Made by a program: the position numbers and the translations under genes
In this document: positions 7,824-16,720 of the stretch, piece after piece
Position numbering within the stretch: position 1 is the stretch's first letter
Layout of the letters: each line of letters opens with the position of its first letter
Origin: an uncultured Lachnospiraceae bacterium
Lineage (GTDB): Bacteria; Bacillota; Clostridia; Lachnospirales; Lachnospiraceae
NCBI GenBank assembly: GCA_910577045.1
Contig: CAJTLB010000002.1
Location: 124,001-188,000 of the forward strand
Reading direction: 5' to 3'
DNA length: 64,000 nucleotides
Notes under the pieces: model-generated
Database searches by the model: none
The model's input: the letters and a program-made list of their open reading frames with translations, nothing else
What the model was told of the DNA's origin: nothing

Positions 7824-8696
7824 CTATATTTTGTTCTTTTTCTTTCCAAAAAAGGCTGGTTTTGTATCAAAACTTATTTGAATTGCCTTATTGGGGCATG
7901 CTGCCACACACGCTTTGCATCGGATACACTCAGCCGGATCTTTTTGTTTAACAGGATCGACTTCCATCTTACATACATTTTTACATTTCCCACAATTTAC
8001 ACATTGATGTTTATTTACTTCTAAATGATAAATGCTAACTTTATTCATAAGGCCATAAATAGCCCCTAGAGGGCAAATTACACGGCAGAAAAAACGGTAT
8101 ACTAAAATACAGCCTGCTATTGTTAGTATTAAAATTGCCATTTTTAAAGAAAATAAGGAACCTATTGTTTCCCTAAGCTCTTCATGTGTACTAAGCAAAG
8201 GGATACCTCCCTGTAAAGTTCCGGCTGGGCAAATAAACTGGCAAAACGCTGGTTTGCCCATACCCATATAATTTGTAGCTACAATTGGGAGTAATATAAC
8301 AAAAATTACTAATATTACATATTTTATATATAAAAACCCTTTTTTTAACTTTAACTTGGGAGAAGGAACTTTATGTATGAACTCCTGTAACAGCCCAAAA
8401 GGGCACAACCATCCACAAACACCCCTTCCAAAAACCACTCCAAACGCCAATAATAAACCTACTACATAAAAACTAAAGTTAAAATCCATAGAACCATTTA
8501 CTGCCTGTAATGCCCCAATAGGGCAAGCGAAACTAGCCGCAGGGCAGGAATAACAATTTAACCCTGGATTGCAAAATTGTTTCCACTTTCCTTTATATAT
8601 CTTGCCACCATTAAAATTAACAAGGTGCATATTGGAATAACCAAACGCAACTACCTGCACTATTTTTCTTTTTATTGAATATGTGACTCCCACCCT
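7824..8696 (-). CDS. 4Fe-4S polyferredoxin membrane protein (NapH/RnfB-like electron carrier)
   Basis: About 290 residues. Several transmembrane helices alternate with cysteine clusters: CNPGLNCYSCPAASFACP, GVCGWLCPFG, CQFICPAG and FFCRVICPLG. It ends with two classical 4Fe-4S motifs, CVNCGKCKNVCKMEVDP and CIRCKACVAACPNKA. The pattern is that of NapH/MauN-type proteins that move electrons across or along the membrane. I prefer GTG 8696 (just after the stop of the CXXC gene, GGGGTGA upstream); TTG 8720 is an in-frame alternative that overlaps it. Last gene of a three-gene unit with a TlpA-like thioredoxin and a CXXC microprotein, so it probably passes reducing power to extracytoplasmic thiols. 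Confidence 0.88.
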   Translation of the reverse strand, partial: RVGVTYSIKRKIVQVVAFGYSNMHLVNFNGGKIYKGKWKQFCNPGLNCYSCPAASFACPIGALQAVNGSMDFNFSFYVVGLLLAFGVVFGRGVCGWLCPFGLLQEFIHKVPSPKLKLKKGFLYIKYVILVIFVILLPIVATNYMGMGKPAFCQFICPAGTLQGGIPLLSTHEELRETIGSLFSLKMAILILTIAGCILVYRFFCRVICPLGAIYGLMNKVSIYHLEVNKHQCVNCGKCKNVCKMEVDPVKQKDPAECIRCKACVAACPNKAIQISFDTKPAFFGKKKNKI

Positions 8697-8697
8697 A

Positions 8698-8844
8698 TCA
8701 CCCCAATCCAATGCACTCAAGACAAATATTCACAGCCTTATTCCACACTATTTCTATTTCTCCCCTGGCTGCCCCATATAAAACAAAGGCACAAGAAGTT
8801 ATGATAAGCATTGCCCTAACCACCCATTTTCTCTTATTGTCCAT
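8698..8844 (-). CDS. CD1871A-like CXXC-motif small membrane protein (48 aa)
   Basis: A 48-codon frame from ATG 8844 to TGA 8698. It has a basic N-terminus (MDNKRKWVVR), one transmembrane helix (about 9-27), and ends NICLECIGLG, with CLEC as the CXXC pair. The motif and size match the small CXXC proteins of the C. difficile CD1871A family, which I recall sit next to TlpA-like and 4Fe-4S proteins. Its start overlaps the end of the lipoprotein gene by 11 bases, and the polyferredoxin gene follows directly, so all three are coupled. Likely a membrane thiol relay; function not proven. Confidence 0.85.
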   Translation of the reverse strand: MDNKRKWVVRAMLIITSCAFVLYGAARGEIEIVWNKAVNICLECIGLG

Positions 8845-9868
8845 TCAAATACTCCTCTACAAAACTCTTATACCCTTCTACATCTGCCCCAACTATCTTA
8901 CCCACAATATTTCCTTCTTTATCTACAAATATGGTAGTAGGCACACCTGTAACCCATTTCATAATACTATTAAAATCATCGTTTGCAATAATCTGCAAGA
9001 AATCAGCATTTGCCCTTTCCATAATAGTAACTGCCAAATCATAGTGTTTTGTATCATTTTCATCAGAAATATCCGAAACCAGCCCTATTAATTGTACATT
9101 ATCTGGCATATTTTTTGCCCATTCCCCCAACTCAGGCATTTCTTCTATACATGGATTGCAAAAAGTTCCCCATATATTTACAACATTCAAATCCTTTTCT
9201 GTAAAAATACTTTCTGTAACAGTATTCCCATCCAAATCTTTCGTTGTAAAAGCAGGCATCTGGGTTGGAAACCCTTCTTTTATTGTTGTCTTTATAAAAG
9301 ATATTGTCTTTTTCACTGTTTGCATATATGCAGAACATTCCTTATACAGTTCCTTTTCTTCCTGCTCCATTCCAGTAGTATTATTTTCAGGAATAGAAAC
9401 CAAGTATACATACCCATCATTTTCCCCTAATTTCTCAACAGGGTCCCAATAGGATAATTCACTAATATCTTTTCCATTGTCTATTGCATTTTTAAACTTT
9501 TGTTCTTCAATAAGAGTAATATTCATTAATGCTTTACTATGGGTTCCCATTTTTTCATAAAACTCTACTAACACCTTTTCTGTAAGGCTTTCCTGGGACA
9601 ATGACATAATATCTGCAAATAATTTATCTGTAACTGGTTTATAATACCAAGAAACACTAACACAAATATTCCCTTCATAATCTTCAAAAGGCCCTTCCAC
9701 TTCTATTCCCTTCTCCCTATATTCCTCAGGGATTTGAAATACTAGCCCTGCCTCTGGACATTCTATTTTATCTTCCTCACTAACAGCTTTTTTCCCACAG
9801 CTTACTAAACATATTGCTATTATAATGAAAATAGAAATAAAATTCCTATATTTTCTTTTTTGCCTCAT
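8834..9868 (-). CDS. TlpA-like thioredoxin-fold lipoprotein
   Basis: 344 residues. N-terminal signal with a lipobox (ICLVSCGKK), so it is anchored outside the membrane. The first 190 residues are a lineage-specific domain (IPEEYREKGIEVEGPFEDYE and following). The C-terminal 150 residues are a TlpA/ResA thioredoxin fold: FTTKDLDGNTV, VVNIWGTFCNPCIEEMPEL with active site CNPC, and the cis-Pro loop VTGVPTTIFVDKEG. It should reduce or oxidise extracytoplasmic protein thiols. First gene of the redox unit with the CXXC protein and the polyferredoxin; GGGAGAAAATAA precedes ATG 9868. Confidence 0.9.
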   Translation of the reverse strand: MRQKRKYRNFISIFIIIAICLVSCGKKAVSEEDKIECPEAGLVFQIPEEYREKGIEVEGPFEDYEGNICVSVSWYYKPVTDKLFADIMSLSQESLTEKVLVEFYEKMGTHSKALMNITLIEEQKFKNAIDNGKDISELSYWDPVEKLGENDGYVYLVSIPENNTTGMEQEEKELYKECSAYMQTVKKTISFIKTTIKEGFPTQMPAFTTKDLDGNTVTESIFTEKDLNVVNIWGTFCNPCIEEMPELGEWAKNMPDNVQLIGLVSDISDENDTKHYDLAVTIMERANADFLQIIANDDFNSIMKWVTGVPTTIFVDKEGNIVGKIVGADVEGYKSFVEEYLNGQ

Positions 9869-9911
9869 TTATTTTCTCCCTTTATGCCATTCATTCCAAT
9901 CCAAGCAGCCG

Positions 9912-11756
9912 TTATAATTCTAAATATTTCCAGGCATAATATAATCCCCAGTCTTGATCATTTGCATAAGGATCTGCAAAATTTGCTTTCTGCCCATTTA
10001 CAGTGGCAGGATAAACATATGCACAGCTTGCTGTCCCATCTGGGTAAAATAAACTTAACGTTGCCCTTAATGACTTTTTAAATTTTTCTTGGTACTCTTT
10101 GTCGCCTGTTACTTCTGAATAATACCTATATACAATCCCTGTTAATGAACTCCAATAATGAGGGAATGTATCACCATACATTTTATTTTTACCAAACCAA
10201 TACCCATCCCAATGGCGGATAGCTACTTCATATAAATGATAATCTGGCTGCCTCCCATTAAACAGCTCTAAAACCTTAAGCTGTTTTTTAGCTGCTTCCA
10301 AATATTCTTGGTTCTTTGTAAGCATATATACTTGAAATAAAATATCTGCTGCAGGTGCTACAATACTTTGTTCATAATTTACTTCTGAACGAGGATAATC
10401 TATACCTGTTTTTGCTATAAAATCTGCATGTTGCTTAAAATACTCCATAACTACCTGTATTTCCTTATCCATATTTTCCTTAGACATACAAGAAATTATG
10501 TAAATTATAGGGAGTTCTATTGGATAAAACCTCGTTCCACCATTTTCATAATAATAAACAATTATTTTATATGCTACTATTAAATATTCACTTCTTTTAT
10601 ATAATTGGTATAATTCTAAATAAAACAAGGCAAACCATGGCGAATTATACAAACGCTTACGTTTGTTATTACACATATAATCATTGTACACCTCACCAGT
10701 ACTTTCATTTACAAGTTCCCGCTTTACATATTCTATATAATGGCGTAAAGATTTGTCTACATCTGGATCATCTTGTGTTTGTAAATATTTTGCTAATAAA
10801 ATTCCCATTCCTACACGTTCCCGCCCACCATTATAATCGTTTGCTGATGAATAAAATAAACTATTATCCTGGTTATCATATATTAAATACGCCCCATTTA
10901 ACCGGCTATTTAATTTATTATACTGTTGTCTTTGAGTTATAAAATGGCAACGTGCCTTTACAAGTTCCTTTAAATTAGGCAATACCAACAAACGTAAGAA
11001 TGTATTTACCCCCTTTACAGATATTTGATACTTTATTTCACCTGTTGCTTCCGATGCTTCCTTTATAAAAATAGTCTGTTCTTTTATTATAAAATCTACT
11101 TTTTTTCCATTCTGTGTTATTTCTACCTCTTCTTTTGTAAAATTATAATTGGCTTTTATCTTAACTATTACATCTTCTCCACTAAATAATACATAATTTT
11201 CCGCTTGTACATCCAAAAACCTATTACAATACTTTACTATTTTTTTATAAAAATCTTCTTTTCCATTGTGCGGGAACAAAGTCCATGCAATTACATAACT
11301 TTCTTTAGGGGAAAGTGAAAATGGCTTTGGATGGAGGATAAAATCTCCACGGTCATTACTAATTCTTTCTATATCCCGTTCAATACTGTAACTGTGTATC
11401 GCACCTTTATTTAATACAAGGCCCAGATGAGGTGCCTCCCCTCCCATCCTTAACGCCATAATATAAGCAATATCATCCCCACACCAAATATGTGTATGGC
11501 ATTTTCTCTCCATACATTCCTGTGCAGTAGTATAATCATCATTAAATGGCACATATATTTTTATATCTGTAAGTTCTGTAAATACTTCCCTATTTGTATG
11601 GTTTGTAAAAGTATATTCTTCTTTTATTATATCTCCCTCTCTATAACTCTTTTTATCAACAGTAAGGTTTGCTTTACATATTACTGTACCCCATTCTATA
11701 TTACCTTCTACCCAGTTCATTTGATAACTATCATTTGATAAAATTAATTCTTTCAT
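9912..11756 (-). CDS. large uncharacterised protein, possibly (alpha/alpha)6-barrel glycosidase-like
   Basis: 614 residues, no signal peptide, so probably cytoplasmic. The N-terminal 260 residues look beta-rich (VEGNIEWGTVICKANLTVDK; YREGDIIKEEYTFTNHTN), like an Ig/beta-sandwich domain. The C-terminal 350 are helical and rich in aromatics and conserved-looking glycosidase-style segments (YYYENGGTRFYPIELP, HWDGYWFGKN, DTFPHYWSSLTG, DPYANDQDWGLYYAWKY), as in six-hairpin glycosidases or epimerases. I cannot assign a family or substrate; the fold is inferred from pattern only. Preceded by AAAGG before ATG 11756. No carbohydrate transporter is adjacent. Confidence 0.75.
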   Translation of the reverse strand: MKELILSNDSYQMNWVEGNIEWGTVICKANLTVDKKSYREGDIIKEEYTFTNHTNREVFTELTDIKIYVPFNDDYTTAQECMERKCHTHIWCGDDIAYIMALRMGGEAPHLGLVLNKGAIHSYSIERDIERISNDRGDFILHPKPFSLSPKESYVIAWTLFPHNGKEDFYKKIVKYCNRFLDVQAENYVLFSGEDVIVKIKANYNFTKEEVEITQNGKKVDFIIKEQTIFIKEASEATGEIKYQISVKGVNTFLRLLVLPNLKELVKARCHFITQRQQYNKLNSRLNGAYLIYDNQDNSLFYSSANDYNGGRERVGMGILLAKYLQTQDDPDVDKSLRHYIEYVKRELVNESTGEVYNDYMCNNKRKRLYNSPWFALFYLELYQLYKRSEYLIVAYKIIVYYYENGGTRFYPIELPIIYIISCMSKENMDKEIQVVMEYFKQHADFIAKTGIDYPRSEVNYEQSIVAPAADILFQVYMLTKNQEYLEAAKKQLKVLELFNGRQPDYHLYEVAIRHWDGYWFGKNKMYGDTFPHYWSSLTGIVYRYYSEVTGDKEYQEKFKKSLRATLSLFYPDGTASCAYVYPATVNGQKANFADPYANDQDWGLYYAWKYLEL

Positions 11757-11893
11757 AGAATACCTTTCCTTTTCTAAACTATATCACCATTATAACATAA
11801 TCTTGTACAAAAAGTAAGGGGCTGTTTCTATCTTGATTTTATATAAGTCTTAAGATATAATTTCTTATATAATATATTAGAATGGAGTAAAAA

Positions 11894-12364
11894 ATGAATA
11901 TAGAACCTTTAATTTTTGAATGTCCTACTATAAAAAATAAAGAAAAAATCCCTGTCATACACACAGGACGGGGACAAGATATTTCTCCTGAATTCCTAAT
12001 AAAGAATTTATCTCCCCATGCAAAAACCCTAGCTATTACCCTTGAAGATATTAAACATCCTATTTTTAAAGCCTTTACCCATTGGCTTATTTGGAATATA
12101 CCTGCTAATGAAAAAATACCTGGGGCAATGCCACATGGAAGATTTATCCCCCATTTAGGAAAAACCCAGCAGGGAATTGGCTATGGGTGCCATAAATATG
12201 CCGGCCCTAAACCGCCCAAAGGCCAACAACATCTATATTGTTTTACTATCTATGCCCTTGACTGTGAAATCGAGATAAAATGCCTCCCTATAAAAAGCCA
12301 TTTTATTAAAAAAGCAAAAGGGCATATTATCCAGCAAGGGAGTATTATTGGTGAATATGAGTAA
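11894..12364 (+). CDS. YbhB/YbcL family (PEBP-like) protein
   Basis: 156 residues, cytoplasmic. Bacterial Raf-kinase-inhibitor/PEBP homologue: GRGQDISPEFLIKNL at the ligand pocket, LAITLEDIKHP, THWLIWNIPAN, the GYGCHKYAGPKPPKG loop that corresponds to the GY.GP.PP.G signature, and HLYCFTIYALD. Length is normal. Bacterial members have no established function; some are proposed to bind small anions. Single gene with GGAG before the ATG and a terminator after the stop. Confidence 0.92.
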   Translation: MNIEPLIFECPTIKNKEKIPVIHTGRGQDISPEFLIKNLSPHAKTLAITLEDIKHPIFKAFTHWLIWNIPANEKIPGAMPHGRFIPHLGKTQQGIGYGCHKYAGPKPPKGQQHLYCFTIYALDCEIEIKCLPIKSHFIKKAKGHIIQQGSIIGEYE

Positions 12365-12391
12365 AAATATACATAATTAGCTATAAAACTA

Positions 12392-12436
12392 TAAAAAAAT
12401 CCCACGGTTATACTTATTACCGTGGAATTTTTTATT
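12392..12436. terminator. bidirectional terminator
   Basis: TCCCACGGT, nine-base loop region, ACCGTGGAA stem flanked by AAAAAAA on the left and TTTTTT on the right. It can end both the PEBP-like gene and the convergent MATE gene. Confidence 0.9.
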
Positions 12437-12438
12437 AT

Positions 12439-13770
12439 TTAATAACCATACTTTTTCTTATATTTTAAAAACATACAAATAGATAAAGCAAGCGCCATAA
12501 GTTCTGCTACAGGTGTCGCTAACCAAATTCCATTTACACCTAAAACTATAGGGAGCACCATCATAGTAATTAACATAAATACAAAAGACCTCGAAAACGC
12601 TAAAACTGCTGAAACAACCCCATTTGACAGTGCCGTAAACATTCCACTGGCAAAAATATTAAACCCAATAAAAAATAAGGCTATGGTACATATCTGGTTG
12701 CCAGTTACTGCAAGGCTATATACTGGGTTATCAGGACGGGCAAATATAGATACTAATGGTTTTGTACAGAGGAAAGAAGCTATTACTGTTACAACGGAAA
12801 TACACGCCATGACCTTTAAACTAATCCCTACTAACTTTCTTAACTTCTGATGGTTCTGTTCCCCATAGTAAAAACTAACCATAGGTGCCACCCCATAAGA
12901 ATACCCCGTATATAAAGAACTTACAAACATTAATACATACATAATAATTGTAACCGCCGCTACTCCATTTTCCCCAACATAATGGAGCATGGTCCAATTA
13001 AACATCATAGTAATAATTCCTGTAACAAGTGCCGTTGCCATTTCTGAACATCCATTTGTCGCTGCATTTACTAAGACCTTAAACCGGAATACTGGTCTTT
13101 TAAAATGTAACAAACTTTTTTTCTTACTAAATACAAATAACCCTACTATGGCTGTTACAGAATACCCTAGTCCTGTTGCAATGGCTGCACCACTAATTCC
13201 CATATGAAACCCAGCAATAAATACATAGTCAAGTACCATATTTAAAACGCCGCCTGCCACGGAACACACTAAAGAAAGTGTTGCTTTTTCACTAGCAATC
13301 ATATATAGCGTAAAATTATTCATTAATAAAATAGGGACAGTAAACAATAAATAACAACTTAAATATTCGACACAATACTTTTCTACATCTGCCGAAAGAT
13401 TCATTCCCGCAAAAACAGAATCCATTACCAAATACCCTAACCCACACATTATCATCCCAACCAGCACATTAACTAAAATTAAAAAGGTAAAATCTTCTTT
13501 TGCTTCCTCACTTTTTTGCTCTCCCATTTTCTTCATAATCACAGCACTTCCCCCAGTGGCAAACATTGTAGAAATAGCAGTAACAAGCTGGATAATAGGG
13601 GCAGTTAAATTAATTGCTGAAAGTGCATTTGTCCCAATTAAATTTGATACAAACAGCCCATCTACCATAGTATAAAAAGACATAAATACTGTCATTGCAA
13701 TAGTTGGCACGGCAAACTTTAAAATATTTTTTAATGTTACTGGCTTTAAATATACATTTTGGTTTTCCAT
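12439..13770 (-). CDS. MATE family efflux transporter
   Basis: 443 residues with about twelve transmembrane helices in two repeats. Typical segments: VPTIAMTVFMSFYTMVDGLF, GTNALSAINLTAPI, ATGGSAVIMKKMGE in the first half, and YGVAPMVSFYYGEQN with NIFASGMFTALSNG in the second. MATE pumps expel cationic drugs or metabolites using Na+ or H+. Expressed divergently from a MerR regulator 100 bases away and from a promoter with a 19-base spacer, the hallmark of MerR-activated promoters, so it is probably drug-inducible. Drug specificity cannot be read from sequence. Confidence 0.93.
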   Translation of the reverse strand: MENQNVYLKPVTLKNILKFAVPTIAMTVFMSFYTMVDGLFVSNLIGTNALSAINLTAPIIQLVTAISTMFATGGSAVIMKKMGEQKSEEAKEDFTFLILVNVLVGMIMCGLGYLVMDSVFAGMNLSADVEKYCVEYLSCYLLFTVPILLMNNFTLYMIASEKATLSLVCSVAGGVLNMVLDYVFIAGFHMGISGAAIATGLGYSVTAIVGLFVFSKKKSLLHFKRPVFRFKVLVNAATNGCSEMATALVTGIITMMFNWTMLHYVGENGVAAVTIIMYVLMFVSSLYTGYSYGVAPMVSFYYGEQNHQKLRKLVGISLKVMACISVVTVIASFLCTKPLVSIFARPDNPVYSLAVTGNQICTIALFFIGFNIFASGMFTALSNGVVSAVLAFSRSFVFMLITMMVLPIVLGVNGIWLATPVAELMALALSICMFLKYKKKYGY

Positions 13771-13812
13771 ATATTTTCTCCTTCCACCTTGAATTTATCC
13801 TCTGTTTATAGT

Positions 13813-13843
13813 ATCATAAACTATACAGTAACAGTACAGTCAA
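13813..13843 (-). promoter_or_regulatory. MerR-type promoter of the MATE gene (19-bp spacer)
   Basis: Minus strand -35 TTGACT (13843-13838), -10 TATGAT (13818-13813), spacer of exactly 19 bases containing the interrupted dyad ACTGTAC...GTATAGT. MerR-family activators bind such over-long spacers. A near copy occurs upstream of the serine hydrolase at 24390-24420. Confidence 0.85.
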
Positions 13844-13873
13844 TAGCAAATTATATTAATTAGGAGAAATAAA

Positions 13874-14698
13874 ATGGATGAAAAAAGTAAACTACTTACT
13901 ATTGGCCAATTTGCAGCACTCCACGGCATTAATAAAAAAACTCTAATGTGGTATGACGAGATTGGCCTATTTAAACCTGCTGCCATTAACCCTGAAAATG
14001 GATACCGCTATTATAATTATTACCAAAGCCCTATATTAGAAACTATTTTATTATTACGGGAATTAGATGTTCCAATAAATGAAATACAAATATTTATGAA
14101 AAACCGTTCTGCCGAAAACCTAAAATGCCTTTTAGATGAAAAAATAACAGCCCTAGACCACAATATTATCCATCTGCAAGCAATCCGCAAGACACTGTGT
14201 AACCACTATCACAATATGGTAACATTATTAACTATGGATTTATCTGAAATTAGTATTATTGAAAAAGAAGAACGTTATTTGGTAACAGTAGATATTGATA
14301 AAAACATTTCTTTTGAAAAAGAAGTAGAACTTATTACTGCTGAAACAGCAAAATATCAGCTTGGGCGTTTACATGATGCCTCTTATGGATCTATGATCTC
14401 TGTTGCTAGCCTAAAAAATGGCAATTTTGATAACTACTCTAAACTATTTATAGAAATTCCCTTCCTCACCCAAAAAGATAACCTGCATATACAGCCTAAA
14501 GGGAACTATATTAGGGCTTTCCATAAAGGAGGATGGGATAAAATCCCACTAAGGTATCAAGCAATTTTAGATTATGCTACCCAACATAACCTGGTACTAT
14601 CTGGTTTTTCCTATGAAAAAGGAATTAATGAAACTGTTATTGACCAAGTTGAAGATTATATTGTCCAAATTGAAATTCCTGTCCTTAATAGCAAGTAG
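13874..14698 (+). CDS. MerR family regulator with GyrI-like effector-binding domain
   Basis: 274 residues. Residues 1-75 are a MerR DNA-binding domain (LLTIGQFAALHGINKKTLMW YDEIGLFKPA split by the turn, then NGYRYYNYYQ), followed by a dimerisation helix to about 120. The remaining 150 residues (SIIEKEERYLVTVDID, IQPKGNYIRAFHKGGW, LSGFSYEKGINE) resemble BmrR/GyrI-like drug-sensing domains. It should activate the divergent MATE gene, and possibly the serine hydrolase at 23159 whose promoter carries a matching site. AGGAG precedes ATG 13874. Confidence 0.9.
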   Translation: MDEKSKLLTIGQFAALHGINKKTLMWYDEIGLFKPAAINPENGYRYYNYYQSPILETILLLRELDVPINEIQIFMKNRSAENLKCLLDEKITALDHNIIHLQAIRKTLCNHYHNMVTLLTMDLSEISIIEKEERYLVTVDIDKNISFEKEVELITAETAKYQLGRLHDASYGSMISVASLKNGNFDNYSKLFIEIPFLTQKDNLHIQPKGNYIRAFHKGGWDKIPLRYQAILDYATQHNLVLSGFSYEKGINETVIDQVEDYIVQIEIPVLNSK

Positions 14699-14719
14699 GG
14701 AAAATTTTCCCTACTTGCT
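14690..14719. terminator. hairpin at the end of the MerR gene
   Basis: Perfect 15-bp palindrome AGCAAGTAGGGAAAA/TTTTCCCTACTTGCT enclosing the stop codon. Strong stem, but no long T-tract follows, so termination is likely rather than certain. Confidence 0.6.
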
Positions 14720-14808
14720 GCACCATGACTATCTTAATATTACAAGAGTTTTTTTCACAGGTATATGATTTTATATTCCTATTGTACTACATTTTAAATA
14801 ATCTATCT

Positions 14809-15711
14809 TTACAAATATTTTTTCTGCATCCTTTCCACATATTCCAAAATATCTTTCCGAAATTCTACTGGCTCCAAAAGCTCTGCCCCATCACCAAAAG
14901 AAACAACCCAACTTATAATACTTGTTTTATCCATAAATCCAAAAGAAAAAATCATTGTCCCATCTGGTTCTACCGTAAAACTTTCCGGCCCATACTCTTC
15001 TATTAACCGCCATTTATATTCTGGCTGTATTTTTGCTTTTACTTGATAAGCATACGGAAATATTTTGCTTGAATCTAAATCAGGAAGTGGCGCAAAGCGC
15101 TTTTCAAAAGGCTTACCCACCTCTAAATCCGTTATTCGTGCCAATTTAAACAACCGAAAATCCTTTTTCTCTCCACACCAGCCCCATATATACCAGCTAG
15201 ACCAATGGAAAACCAAATAATATGGTTCTATTACCCGTTTTGATTCTCCCTTTGGTGCAAAATATGTAAAAGAAACTTTTCTTACGGAAAGAATTGCGTT
15301 ATGTAATAATTCTATTTTAGGGGACAAAGAAGCCTTAGACCAAGAAGCAAGATCAATTAAAATATGTGTATCTCCTGCCAGTAAATTCGATGCACCTGCC
15401 GATAATTTTTCCATTAATTGGGCGTAACGGTTTGTGCCGCTTACACTATCTAAACTACGAAGCCCTGTTAAAATTGCCTGCATATCTTGGGTGCTTAATA
15501 ATGTCCGATCCATTTTATAACTATCCACAATAGAGACTCCGCCATTTTTCCCTGGCTCTGTTACTAATGGAATCCCTGCCATGCAAAGCGCTTCAATATC
15601 CCGGTTAATTGTACGGCGGGAAACCTCAAACTTTTCTGCAAGATAAGGGGCTGTTACCTTTTCTTGCTGCAAAAGAATTGCTAAAATCCCAATCATCCGG
15701 TTTAGTTTCAT
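14809..15711 (-). CDS. WYL domain-containing transcriptional regulator (YafY-like)
   Basis: About 300 residues. N-terminal winged helix-turn-helix of HTH_11 type (VTAPYLAEKFEVSRRTINRD), a linker, then a WYL ligand-sensing domain (KVSFTYFAPKGE; WSSWYIWGWCGEKKDFRLF; FKLARITDLEV) and a WCX tail. WYL regulators bind nucleotides or nucleic acid fragments, or other ligands. I prefer ATG 15711 (MKLNRMIGIL); the ATG at 15720 has the GAGAGG ribosome site directly against it. It stands alone, divergent from the HD-domain gene, so its target is unknown; the HD gene is one candidate. Confidence 0.92.
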   Translation of the reverse strand: MKLNRMIGILAILLQQEKVTAPYLAEKFEVSRRTINRDIEALCMAGIPLVTEPGKNGGVSIVDSYKMDRTLLSTQDMQAILTGLRSLDSVSGTNRYAQLMEKLSAGASNLLAGDTHILIDLASWSKASLSPKIELLHNAILSVRKVSFTYFAPKGESKRVIEPYYLVFHWSSWYIWGWCGEKKDFRLFKLARITDLEVGKPFEKRFAPLPDLDSSKIFPYAYQVKAKIQPEYKWRLIEEYGPESFTVEPDGTMIFSFGFMDKTSIISWVVSFGDGAELLEPVEFRKDILEYVERMQKKYL

Positions 15712-15877
15712 TGGCACCATCCTCTCTTTTCATATTCCCTTTCCCTATATATTACCATATCAATTCCTATTTTTCTATTCAATTTATTTACAAGAAACTC
15801 TAACTGTAATACAATATAAGAATAATGTTTAACATAAATAAAAGAAAATAACAAAGAAAATTTAAGGAGGATCTTAT

Positions 15878-16483
15878 ATGCTTAAACCTACAGAAGCTGA
15901 TAAAGAACTTAAACTAGGTGCCAATTTAACACCCGGCCCTTGGGAACAGCACAGTATATCTGTTGCAAAAAATGCTCGGTTAATTGCCGAAAAAACAAAT
16001 ATTATGGACCCAGATAAAGCATATGTTATGGGATTAATGCACGATATTGGCCGCAGGGCAGGAATAAAAGGGATATTGCATATATTTGATGGTTATGATT
16101 ATATGATAAGTATTGGCCAAGAAGAACTCGCACATATTTGTTTAACACATTCTTTCCCTATAAAAGACATAAATACTTATTTTGGCAATTACGATTGTTC
16201 CCCTGGACAAAAAGACTTTTTAAAACAGTTTTTAAAAAATAAAGAATATAATAACTATGATACCCTTATTCAATTATGTGATGCTATTTCGTTGCCAAAT
16301 GGTGCCTGTATTATGGAAAAACGATTTGTGGATGTCGCATTAAGGCATGGCTTGCCAGATTTCACAATGGATAAATGGAAAGCCTATATGAATATTAAAA
16401 AATATTTTGATACATTATGTAATTGTAATATTTATACATTATTGCCCAATATTTTAGAAAATTCCTCTACAAGCCTTATTTAA
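15878..16483 (+). CDS. HD domain-containing protein
   Basis: 201 residues, cytoplasmic. HD phosphohydrolase pattern: WEQHSISVAKNARLIAE (first His), GLMHDIGRRAG with the His-Asp pair, a further His in HICLTHSFP and a later Asp in QLCDAISL. These are the metal ligands of HD-family phosphatases/nucleotidases. Substrate unknown. AAGGAGG precedes ATG 15878. About 160 bases from the divergent WYL regulator. The 237 bases after it show only A/T-rich DNA and a promoter-like region for the next operon. Confidence 0.88.
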   Translation: MLKPTEADKELKLGANLTPGPWEQHSISVAKNARLIAEKTNIMDPDKAYVMGLMHDIGRRAGIKGILHIFDGYDYMISIGQEELAHICLTHSFPIKDINTYFGNYDCSPGQKDFLKQFLKNKEYNNYDTLIQLCDAISLPNGACIMEKRFVDVALRHGLPDFTMDKWKAYMNIKKYFDTLCNCNIYTLLPNILENSSTSLI

Positions 16484-16720
16484 TAATATTTTTTCTACTC
16501 TAATATATAAAAATAATTGCTATAATCCTTGTAATAAATCCTGTATATAACAAAAGATGCTATTTTATTTTTCATCTATCTTGTGTTTTTTCTTTTTATA
16601 GATACAAACTATTATTAATCTATCCAGAATTGAGTACCGGCCATTATCTCAATATCTCGTTGATTGTCAATATATTTTCCATATGGTACACTTTTATCTA
16701 TAAAACACAGGAGGTAACAC

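Noticed and set aside
9092..9452. Plus-strand frames opposite the TlpA-like gene
   Set aside because: Cys/Phe/Ser-rich shadow reading of a gene with a clear thioredoxin fold.
10520..10942. 140-residue plus-strand frame
   Set aside because: Lies antisense within the 614-residue gene, is His/Tyr-rich as expected from a reverse reading, and has no ribosome site.
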